A program made the position numbers and the translations under genes. Positions 1 to 6,924 of a DNA stretch of 29,584 bases are shown here, piece after piece (the stretch's first letter is position 1; each line of letters opens with the position of its first letter). The notes under the pieces are model-generated. The model worked only from the letters and a program-made list of their open reading frames with translations. It was not told where the DNA came from and did no database searches. The DNA comes from a virus: positions 1-29,584 of IMG/VR virus record IMGVR_UViG_3300034684_000110, one strand, 5' to 3'.

Positions 1-1413
1 CGCCGCACGCTGACCGTAGAGACGTATCCAGAAGCGATCTTTCCACTCTTCGTTAGCCGAACCTGTAGTAACTGATGCCGGCAATGCTAAATCAACCAAT
101 TCCGGTTCTGTGCGCATAGACACCCAGTTTCCTTCTTGCCATGCACCATAATCTCCGGTAGCCGCAGGAGTGCTATTGCCCATTTGCGGAGATAACTTTG
201 CTATGCCCGTACTTTGCGCATGTGCCGCAATAGTAGAACCATTTGCGCCGCGGCTTACAGTTATGCTACTGCCACTTACTGCCGTTACAGTTAACTGCTC
301 ATTTTGGCACTGTAACACATCTCCGACAGTCGGATTAGTCCCACCAGGGCCCAAAAGCAAATTAGATATAGTAAATGTAGCCGGGTTTGTGGTGTTATTT
401 AAGCCGGAATCCGCTATCTTAGCCGTCCACCCACCTGGGATGACGCAGTAATCTGTAATTTGCTGAACTACTGCATCGTTGGCATGAGCGCTGGCTACTG
501 TGCCGTTCTGACCGCGCACGCAACCGCTCAGAGTATAGGTGCCGTTGCCATTATCCACGAGGGAACCATAGATTACGTATTCGTCGTTATTAGCGCCCTC
601 GGCCTTAATAAGAATCAGTCCGTTACTGGTCGGCCAGAGTTCAGGGTTTTGCACTCCATCGATTACGATAGCGGTATCGGTAGTTGTTATACCGTCGGTA
701 TCATTTATAGCGGCTGCCTTGATGGCTTGGTAGCGCCCACAATCGATTAAAAAGTCTACCCATTCCCATACATTGCCTACAATATCGAAGATACCATTTG
801 CCATACCGTTGTGACTCCACGATATAGGTCCGCTGCCGGTCAGTACACGCGATATTCCATGCCCATCGTAACCGGGCTGGACAGAATCCATTATGCCGTA
901 ATTCTCCCAGGCGTCAGTATCTCTGATATCGCGCCCCCAGTAGTTGTTGCCGCGTACATCATGCCCGATGAGCTTAATCAAAAAGCATACCGTAGCCCAT
1001 TCCTTCATGGTGACCATATGGCACGCGCGGCCGTTGATTTTACGATTTGAACACGCTGTTTGAGCATTATTCCAGTTTATATCAGTCCATGGAACCACAC
1101 CCTGTTGGGATACGGCAGCTATCTGGCCAGGTGTATTGGGCGTAGTGCTGCCTCTGCTGATATTTGTCGCATCCGGCTGACTGCATTGGTATTTATCGAT
1201 CAGGAATCCTCCTAACTTTAAATCCACTGGCGGAAACGCGCCGCCAGCCCAAATCCCGGCCGGTATGCGGAACTTCGGTATATATACCATTTTCGACACT
1301 ACTGTCGTACCGCTCCCATCGGCTTTGGAGTTGTGAACCATATCTACTTCGCGGGTGCCGGCTGCTATCCGATCTCGCAGGGCCGCTAATGATAATTTAC
1401 TTACATTTGCCAT
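1..1413 (-). CDS. FGE/C-type-lectin-fold tail fibre protein (partial, runs off left edge)
   Basis: The frame is open for 471 codons from the ATG at 1413 to the window edge; the C-terminus is missing. The start follows GGAGG with 8 nt spacing and abuts the upstream stop (TAAATG). The N-terminal ~60 residues look like a particle-attachment part. Residues ~52-225 resemble the FGE-sulfatase/SUMF1 branch of the C-type lectin fold: WAGGAF (55-60), FLIDKYQCS (70-78), VPWTDINWNNA (107-117), TMKEWATVCF (135-144) at the position of the family's LPTEAEWEYA, YWGRD (158-162) and the hallmark GNVWEW (213-218). Residues ~252-405 are an inserted beta-rich stretch with two related repeats. The visible end, FWIRLYGQR (461-469), is where this fold normally enters its final GG.W...GFR segment. 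The role is inferred to be receptor binding at the fibre tip. Such phage proteins are often targets of diversity-generating retroelements; the segment that would show this is outside the window. Confidence 0.85.
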   Translation of the reverse strand, partial: MANVSKLSLAALRDRIAAGTREVDMVHNSKADGSGTTVVSKMVYIPKFRIPAGIWAGGAFPPVDLKLGGFLIDKYQCSQPDATNISRGSTTPNTPGQIAAVSQQGVVPWTDINWNNAQTACSNRKINGRACHMVTMKEWATVCFLIKLIGHDVRGNNYWGRDIRDTDAWENYGIMDSVQPGYDGHGISRVLTGSGPISWSHNGMANGIFDIVGNVWEWVDFLIDCGRYQAIKAAAINDTDGITTTDTAIVIDGVQNPELWPTSNGLILIKAEGANNDEYVIYGSLVDNGNGTYTLSGCVRGQNGTVASAHANDAVVQQITDYCVIPGGWTAKIADSGLNNTTNPATFTISNLLLGPGGTNPTVGDVLQCQNEQLTVTAVSGSSITVSRGANGSTIAAHAQSTGIAKLSPQMGNSTPAATGDYGAWQEGNWVSMRTEPELVDLALPASVTTGSANEEWKDRFWIRLYGQRAA

Positions 1414-1788
1414 TTATATCGCCTCCTCTTCTGGCAAGGGAAATACCGTAATATCTGTTCCATTAAGATCTAAAAGCCTTTCCACTATTTCCGTCTTAGG
1501 CTGGCCATTCTCATCCGTCTGACCTGTAGGTACGCTCTCATATTGCTTATCCGGTATTATGGCCTCCGCTATAAGCCAGTAGTGATCCCTATAGATGTCC
1601 GTCGATAGCATGCCGTCTTCATCGACATATAACCGGAAAGGCCCTCCTTGAAAAGGTGTTAGATCATATATTTTGCCGCTCACATGTAGCCCATCGCAGT
1701 CGAAGTCAGCTACTATAAGCTCATTCGGTGCCAAATCATTTATAGACAATATATTGTTTGGCCTGCTCGGGTCTTTTTGAATAATCAT
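1414..1788 (-). CDS. hypothetical tail-fibre-region protein
   Basis: A 124-residue acidic protein with no family I recognise. The start has a strong ribosome site (AAGGAGATGGAGAA before ATG). Its stop is immediately followed by the ATG of the FGE-fold fibre, so the two are translationally coupled. It has no signal peptide, membrane segment or coiled coil. Short beta-like segments alternate with turns, including DFDCDGLHVSGKIYDL and GGPFRLYVDEDG, which would fit a small fibre-associated or chaperone-like protein. The tail-fibre role is inferred from position between two fibre genes; a fibre assembly chaperone is the main alternative. Confidence 0.7.
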   Translation of the reverse strand: MIIQKDPSRPNNILSINDLAPNELIVADFDCDGLHVSGKIYDLTPFQGGPFRLYVDEDGMLSTDIYRDHYWLIAEAIIPDKQYESVPTGQTDENGQPKTEIVERLLDLNGTDITVFPLPEEEAI

Positions 1789-1803
1789 TTCTCCATCTCC
1801 TTG

Positions 1804-2241
1804 TTATGTTATAATCTGATATCTGAATGCGCCCATAAAACCACCGGTGTTGTACACTGTAAAGGCGTTAGCAGCTTTGTTGATGAACACATCGCCCAAG
1901 TCCCCACCCGTGTCTGCTATCGGTATGATATTTACCATATAGTTGACATGACCGAGAGAATGGCTGACAGTTTTGCCTGAGGTGCTGTTGAATGTGCTTT
2001 CGCCTTGCAGCGTTTGCGTTTCCAGCGCGTCCAGCCTAGCATCTAAATTAGCCTTTCCGCCTCTGGCTGTCACGATTTCGCTATTTAAAGCATCATACTG
2101 TTGTTTTAGCCACAAACTGCGGTTTGCCAGGTTCTTATGTGGCTTGTTGTCGATACCGTCCGGGCCGCCTTGGACCGGATCAACCTCTTCAATTTGATAT
2201 ACGCCGGAATCCCATTGCGCTACCTCTGATATATTTGCCAT
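1804..2241 (-). CDS. tail fibre protein
   Basis: A 145-residue protein. The N-terminal ~50 residues carry a pattern common in Firmicutes phage fibres: QWDSGVYQIEEVDPVQGG, then G.DN.....LANRSLWLK. This segment is usually the particle-proximal attachment part. A short helical region (AQWD... to LDALETQ, ~50-75) with heptad-like spacing suggests trimerisation. The C-terminal half is Gly/Ser/Thr/Asn-rich and beta-like, ending in FMGAFRYQI. Start supported by an AGGAGAAG ribosome site. It sits between a collar-like fibre protein and the distal fibre genes. Fibre assignment is by similarity of the N-terminal pattern and by position. Confidence 0.75.
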   Translation of the reverse strand: MANISEVAQWDSGVYQIEEVDPVQGGPDGIDNKPHKNLANRSLWLKQQYDALNSEIVTARGGKANLDARLDALETQTLQGESTFNSTSGKTVSHSLGHVNYMVNIIPIADTGGDLGDVFINKAANAFTVYNTGGFMGAFRYQIIT

Positions 2242-2256
2242 CGTTTCTTCTCCTTT

Positions 2257-2697
2257 CTACAGTACTATGGTCCATTGACCATCTATTTCAAGGTCATCAG
2301 CCTTCTCGATAGCGCCTCTGGTGCGCCGCGCGAATAATGTATTATCGCTTCTTAGAAGGCCGAATTCCCTGATAATCATGCCGTTGCCATCGCTTTCCAA
2401 TATGACAAAATCGCATTGTACAGAAGTAGGCGTAGGCCTTATAACCCTTAATAAAGGCTTTATAAAGGCGTTTGTTATGGTCGTATCGCCTGCCGCTGGC
2501 GGTGTCCCATTTGTGCCGATCGCTATCTTAGTCACCGGAAGTATGGAGCCGCCTTGCGCAATGGCCTGAGCAATCTCTTGCCTTGGCACGTTCACCACGA
2601 GATTATTGTCTTCCCATTCCTCTATGGTTCTCCCGCAGCGTCTTATTGTCAGCTTCAATCTACCTTTTATGCCTACATAATCGCTTAATTCAACCAT
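2257..2697 (-). CDS. tail fibre / tail-collar-like protein
   Basis: A 146-residue protein starting MVELSDYVGIKG. An upstream in-frame start at 2721 is open, but AAGGAGG lies 8 nt before the ATG at 2697, so the shorter form is preferred. The segment GTNGTPP.AGDTTIT, the VILESDGNGMIIREFGLLRSD stretch and the terminal DLEIDGQWTIVL are typical of small fibre or tail proteins following the baseplate wedge genes in Clostridia phages. It begins 14 nt after the gp48-like gene. It probably links the baseplate to the more distal fibre proteins; this role is inferred. Confidence 0.75.
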   Translation of the reverse strand: MVELSDYVGIKGRLKLTIRRCGRTIEEWEDNNLVVNVPRQEIAQAIAQGGSILPVTKIAIGTNGTPPAAGDTTITNAFIKPLLRVIRPTPTSVQCDFVILESDGNGMIIREFGLLRSDNTLFARRTRGAIEKADDLEIDGQWTIVL

Positions 2698-2710
2698 GCT
2701 CTCGTCCTCC

Positions 2711-3763
2711 TTACGCAGCATCTTCTATGACTTGGCCATTTCTTTTAACTGTAACACTCATGCTATCAGCTGTACCACCGCCTCTCATTATGTTACCATC
2801 ATGCTTTTTGCCCCAATTATAGAGCCTTATGCCGTTATGCGTGGCCCTCATGTCGCCGTACCTGCTTCTCGTTATCCACCTGTCCCAGCCATCATGCGCC
2901 GAGCCTTCGTTATAGTGGTACCATGGCCGTCGTATCATGCTCCCGGCATGTATCCAGCGTCTGCCTCCCCCATCGTGTTCGAAATCAGCGGCATATATGA
3001 TTTCACCAGGTAAGGTATCGCCATTTTCGTAGCTGGTGCTTACTCTTAGCTCGTCGCGCATCTCTCCGGCTATATGTCTGTACGTGCCGTTATACCTTAT
3101 TGCGGCTGAATGATAAAATATCTCAGCTACCGTGTCGCTGCCGTCTAAAGCTAATGCTATGTCCGGTGCGCGATCCGAAACGCTTATGACATCGCTCATT
3201 GCAGGCGTAAACGCAAAGGAAGCCATGCGCGTATGAGCAGATTTTGTACGATTAACCGTATCCTTTATAATAGCCAGGTCTGCGACCGTAAACCCTTTAT
3301 CTTCGGCTATATCGCTCATGATTTTAAATTCGCTCCAGCGGTTACCTCCCGCATGTTTGGTCCCGCCGTTATAAAAATATTGGCCATTAAACAACGGCAT
3401 AACGATACCGTCCTTGTATAGTTCGTGAATATACGCGTCTGGATAGCCCATGATTTTCAATGCTTCTTCAATGCCCATATTGGTGCCGCCCAACGCATAT
3501 ATAAAGTATGCCGCCTGTAGTCTCTTTCTGTATGCTTCGTCGCTCTCGCCTTTATAGCGTGGCAATCTACGATCCAGACCATGTATGTCCAATCCAAGCC
3601 CCGGTGACGTGCCTATGAACCATGCACGGCGTACCTGGAATGCCGCCTTTTTGAGCCCGTCCAGTTCGTCCCCGACGGTTGCCGTCCATTTTTGGCCTTC
3701 CGAACCATCTTTGAAATGCAGCACGGCCTTTGCAAGCTGCCACAGATAATCGCCAAATTTCAT
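2711..3763 (-). CDS. baseplate wedge / tail protein, Mu gp48- and P2 gpI-like, with repetitive C-terminus
   Basis: A 350-residue protein overlapping the end of the baseplate J gene by ATGA. The N-terminal ~120 residues fit the gp48/gpI class: RRAWFIGTSPGLGLDIHGLDR, then RY.GESDEAYRKRLQAAYFIYALGGTNMGIEEALKIMGY, the part that docks on the J-type wedge. The C-terminal half is longer than in Mu gp48 (about 200 residues) and carries degenerate aromatic/Gly/His units at ~124-140, 222-234, 283-293 and 312-323, of the form YN.G...HDG. These resemble fibre-like repeats fused to gpI proteins in Clostridia phages. The wedge role is well supported; the function of the repeats is unknown. Confidence 0.85.
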   Translation of the reverse strand: MKFGDYLWQLAKAVLHFKDGSEGQKWTATVGDELDGLKKAAFQVRRAWFIGTSPGLGLDIHGLDRRLPRYKGESDEAYRKRLQAAYFIYALGGTNMGIEEALKIMGYPDAYIHELYKDGIVMPLFNGQYFYNGGTKHAGGNRWSEFKIMSDIAEDKGFTVADLAIIKDTVNRTKSAHTRMASFAFTPAMSDVISVSDRAPDIALALDGSDTVAEIFYHSAAIRYNGTYRHIAGEMRDELRVSTSYENGDTLPGEIIYAADFEHDGGGRRWIHAGSMIRRPWYHYNEGSAHDGWDRWITRSRYGDMRATHNGIRLYNWGKKHDGNIMRGGGTADSMSVTVKRNGQVIEDAA

Positions 3764-4869
3764 AATCTCACCACGCTTATATTAATCTCACCGGGCAATA
3801 TATATTGATTGGGCAGAGCAGTTATATCCATAAAGCCCGTTAAATCCGCCTTAATCACGTCTTTAACACCCATTAACACAGCTATAATGCGGCTTCCATA
3901 CAGGCTATCGCCTATGGTCATCGCATCAAACATGGCGTATAGCGCTGCGGTAGCATTGTTATATGCCTCTGTTTCGTCCCCATATGAAGACGGCAAGCAG
4001 ATTGTAGCAGTTATGTCCGCATATACGGTCACAGGTCCTTTTACAAGCACATTGGCTGTGTTAGGCTTTCTGGGTTCTATATACGACTGTACAGCATCTA
4101 TAAGAGCCTGGCTCGGTATGCCTTCGGGTCCTGTTATAATGACATCCACCGTGCCTTGGCCGCGCGGCAATTGGTCGTCTACTTTCACTTCTACCACGCC
4201 GGGAACCTCTTTCGCCCATGATACATACTTTTCAGCAGGGTCGCCGACGGCAATCTGACTCCATTTCAAAAAATACCTCTCGCGCAGACTGTCGTCGCTT
4301 TCTCTGTCGGTTCCTTCTTTGCTTATCCAGCCTTCTTTGTTTTGCACACCGTCTATACCCGATACATAGGTTACTATCTCAGTGATCATACCGGGGCCTA
4401 TGTTATACTGAGCCCCTTCAAATTCAGCTGCAACTGGCACATCTATTTCTGTTTGACCGTCTGCCATAATTCCGTCAGCCGTTGTAATATAGCGCAACGT
4501 GTCACCACTTGGCGCAATTTCCGTTTTAACTACGGTGCCGCTCGGTATGACCACGCTGCCCGATGTATTTAGCCTACGGAACGTGACAGCGCCTTCTGTT
4601 TTAGTTGCGTCATGCCGGTGCAAGCCTATATCCTCGCATTTCAGATCCAGCCATTGACCCTCGGCGTATACAGCATATCCCTGAGGCACCATATCTATAA
4701 GAAGGTCATATACATCGGCTATGCCTTGCATGGCCGCTTCCGTCAGCGTCCGCCATACGCCGCCGACATTCTGGTTGGTTATCTTCGTGCCGTAGCTTTT
4801 TAACTTATTCAAGGCATCTTCTACTAACGCGCCGAAGTCTTTATAATCGAACAATTTCCTAAAGTCCAC
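3760..4869 (-). CDS. baseplate J-like wedge protein (Mu gp47 class)
   Basis: A 369-residue protein of the baseplate J family. Diagnostic segments are the GYAVYAEGQWLDLKCEDIGLHR region (~64-85), the ...SGSVVIPSGTVVKT strand pair (~108-118), NIGPGMI, DRESDDSLRERYFLKWS (~189-205) and the PG(V)VEVKVDDQLPRGQGTVDVII block (~224-247). Length matches Mu gp47 (about 360). It forms the wedge of the contractile-tail baseplate. It overlaps the gp25-like gene upstream by 11 nt and the gp48-like gene downstream by 4 nt, the usual Mu order gp46-gp47-gp48. Confidence 0.95.
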   Translation of the reverse strand: MDFRKLFDYKDFGALVEDALNKLKSYGTKITNQNVGGVWRTLTEAAMQGIADVYDLLIDMVPQGYAVYAEGQWLDLKCEDIGLHRHDATKTEGAVTFRRLNTSGSVVIPSGTVVKTEIAPSGDTLRYITTADGIMADGQTEIDVPVAAEFEGAQYNIGPGMITEIVTYVSGIDGVQNKEGWISKEGTDRESDDSLRERYFLKWSQIAVGDPAEKYVSWAKEVPGVVEVKVDDQLPRGQGTVDVIITGPEGIPSQALIDAVQSYIEPRKPNTANVLVKGPVTVYADITATICLPSSYGDETEAYNNATAALYAMFDAMTIGDSLYGSRIIAVLMGVKDVIKADLTGFMDITALPNQYILPGEINISVVRL

Positions 4870-5272
4870 TCTCTATCACCGCCTCATCCGGTCCGTAGCC
4901 CAGCACCATATTTATCGGTGAATGCTCATTTACCGCCTGAAAGGATATTTTAATCCTTATTGTTTCCCTGTCGACACTTATAACCTTGGCTTCGGTCGTG
5001 CCAGCCACGACGCGCGGGTCGCTTTCAACTGCACGCACTGTTTCTTGCTCTATGGCCATTATATCGGTGTCTTCCGTCACGCTTTGCACGTATTGATACA
5101 ATATAGACCCATACTCCGGATGCGCCCAGTGACCGCCTACAGGCGTAATAAGCCTATTGGCTATATCCTGTATAAGGCAGCTTGTACCGCTTACAACCGA
5201 CGCGTCACCCGTCGGTAACACCACTATATCGCCATCTTTAAGCCATATATCAGTGCCTAAATGCTCGTTCAT
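4859..5272 (-). CDS. baseplate GpW/gp25-like protein (Mu gp46 class)
   Basis: A 137-residue protein of the gpW/gp25 (T4 gp25, lysozyme-like) family, a sheath-initiating baseplate component. The segment SCLIQDIANRLITPVGGHWAHPEYGSILYQYV (~33-64) is the family core, with the conserved EYGS-type motif. The frame is open further upstream, but GGGGTG precedes the ATG at 5272, which also forms an ATGA overlap with the preceding stop; that start is chosen. The product is expected to sit at the wedge next to the J protein. Confidence 0.9.
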   Translation of the reverse strand: MNEHLGTDIWLKDGDIVVLPTGDASVVSGTSCLIQDIANRLITPVGGHWAHPEYGSILYQYVQSVTEDTDIMAIEQETVRAVESDPRVVAGTTEAKVISVDRETIRIKISFQAVNEHSPINMVLGYGPDEAVIESGL

Positions 5273-5550
5273 TCTATCACCCCGTCTATATACGGCTGCG
5301 ATGTATCGCCATAATAAAAACATATACGCACCAGTTTGCCTATTGCTACTGCCGTGGAAGCTTTAAGCCGCGGAAGTATGGGAATATCGGACGGTTCATT
5401 GTCCGGCCCAAGAGGCTGGATATCTGCGGTGCCGTCGTCGTAGACGTATATCACCTTGCCGCGTATCGGATAACTCACTCTTTTTACATCCGGCACAGCA
5501 GCGGATATAATGCTCTGAAATGCCTTTTTTAGCTCATCACCCTGGACCAT
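5269..5550 (-). CDS. small baseplate/spike-region protein (Mu gp45 position)
   Basis: A 93-residue protein starting MVQGDELKKAF. A GTG at 5559 is also in frame but has GAGG only 2 nt upstream, so the ATG at 5550 is preferred. An N-terminal helix is followed by beta-like strands (GKVIYVYDDGTADIQPL, AIGKLVRICFYYGDTSQPYIDGVI) consistent with an OB-fold. Mu gp45 occupies this position and is the tail spike; this protein is about half that length, so it may keep only the OB part or act as a hub adaptor. It overlaps the hub gene upstream by 22 nt. Function is inferred from position and fold pattern. Confidence 0.75.
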   Translation of the reverse strand: MVQGDELKKAFQSIISAAVPDVKRVSYPIRGKVIYVYDDGTADIQPLGPDNEPSDIPILPRLKASTAVAIGKLVRICFYYGDTSQPYIDGVIE

Positions 5551-6308
5551 TCTATCCACATCCTCGCTTTCGCCTCGTCCCAGTGATACTGTGCACGTTC
5601 CACGCGCGCTGTAATCTCTTCTGCCCAGTATCTTTCATCGACGATTTTAATTATGTTTGAATGCCTTATAAACGGTATTAAAAAAGTTTCTATTACGCCA
5701 TGATCCTCGTCCGTGACACGGTGGTTTATAATGCTTACGCCATGCTCAAAAGCAACTGTGCTGCTGTTTTTGTAGCGATCCGATTCTTCCCATGGGCCCC
5801 AATAAAAACGGCCGTCTGGTTCAAAATAAAAGCTCCAATCCAGGTTCCACGCTTCGTTTACGCTCCTGAAAACCTCATGTGCCAGGCCTCTCGCCATAAA
5901 TGTTTTGTGCGTCGGCATCGGTTTTTGGCTTAATATGATATCGCCGTCGGCCACGCCGGACTTTCTCAACATATAGCGAAATATCTCTTGCGGCACCACA
6001 TTGGTAAACGTCTGGTTCACCTCTGCCAGAGTGCCCATGCTATCTTGGCACAAAAGCACTGGCGCTTTGTCATGACGTACATCTTTTATACTGCCGGCAA
6101 ACACAAGCCATGTTCCATGCTCTGCATAACCCATATCGATATTTACACTCATGCCTTTATAGAAGCTGTCCAGAGGTATATCTTCTCCCAATTCTATTTC
6201 GGCCGTATCTATCGGGTTATTGCGCCCGGAGTATACATCCAGCCGCGTTATCTTCCGTATCTCATATTCTCCGCATTCTATATGCCACACAGGCGTTATA
6301 AGCTCCAT
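5529..6308 (-). CDS. baseplate hub protein (Mu gp44/XkdQ-like)
   Basis: A 259-residue protein at the hub position, following the tape measure and a LysM protein. The N-terminus has the beta pattern RLDVYSGRNNPIDTAEIELGEDI and G.SVNIDMGYAE...VFAGSIKDV, typical of gpD/gp44/XkdQ hub proteins, where the first barrel forms the central hub ring. The segment ILRKSGV-type (FRYMLRKSGVADGDIILS) and WSFYFEPDGRFYWGPWE are also family-like. It is shorter than Mu P (about 380). It starts 1 nt after the LysM gene. Hub assignment is good; the exact subfamily is uncertain. Confidence 0.8.
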   Translation of the reverse strand: MELITPVWHIECGEYEIRKITRLDVYSGRNNPIDTAEIELGEDIPLDSFYKGMSVNIDMGYAEHGTWLVFAGSIKDVRHDKAPVLLCQDSMGTLAEVNQTFTNVVPQEIFRYMLRKSGVADGDIILSQKPMPTHKTFMARGLAHEVFRSVNEAWNLDWSFYFEPDGRFYWGPWEESDRYKNSSTVAFEHGVSIINHRVTDEDHGVIETFLIPFIRHSNIIKIVDERYWAEEITARVERAQYHWDEAKARMWIEWSRVMS

Positions 6309-6309
6309 A

Positions 6310-6924
6310 CTACCTCACCTTATCATCGTCCGCCGCAGGGCTGTTCCCGCTCTTTGCCGGTATGTTTATTTTTTGGCCCGGATATATGAGATCGGGATTC
6401 TTTATCTGCGGATTGGCCTTTATTAGGGCACTCAAAGACACGCCGTATTTCCGCGCTATACCCCACATAGTATCGCCTTTTTTGACGGTGTACTGATCGC
6501 TCTGAGCAGTTCCGGACGGGCTTTTGTTTACTATAGCCGGTGCATGCTCATCAAATGTGATATCGGCCGTCATAGTATCATCCTCGTTGCTTTCGCTCGT
6601 TCTGAGCTGCGTAAACACGATACTCGTAATGCCGCGTGCTGCCGCATGCCTGTTAACCAATGAATACACTTTCGGCGAACCGCCGCTCTTAAATAGCCCA
6701 TGCAGCTGCTTGGCTTTGTCGTAGCACGTACTTGTATCATCGGTTAAAAGCCTCATCTTAATGGTTATAGTAGCGCCTTTATAGCCGTTATACTGTTTTG
6801 ACTTCGTATTGTTTTCATTGTCCACATTAACGCCGTCGTCTATGTCCAGTGATTCGAATATGCCCGGCAATTTCATATTGTTCAACATAACGTTGCCAAA
6901 ATTATCCGTTATAATCTGCCTCAT
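6310..6924 (-). CDS. LysM-containing baseplate/tail protein (XkdP-like)
   Basis: A 204-residue protein. Residues 1-130 form a beta-rich domain ([47 protein letters not shown]) of the kind found in DUF6046/XkdP-like tail proteins. A single LysM domain follows at ~144-189: [41 protein letters not shown]. LysM binds N-acetylglucosamine-containing glycans and can position the tail tip on peptidoglycan. It overlaps the tape measure stop by ATGA and precedes the hub gene. In Mu this slot holds the larger N protein, so this looks like a PBSX-type replacement. Confidence 0.85.
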   Translation of the reverse strand: MRQIITDNFGNVMLNNMKLPGIFESLDIDDGVNVDNENNTKSKQYNGYKGATITIKMRLLTDDTSTCYDKAKQLHGLFKSGGSPKVYSLVNRHAAARGITSIVFTQLRTSESNEDDTMTADITFDEHAPAIVNKSPSGTAQSDQYTVKKGDTMWGIARKYGVSLSALIKANPQIKNPDLIYPGQKINIPAKSGNSPAADDDKVR

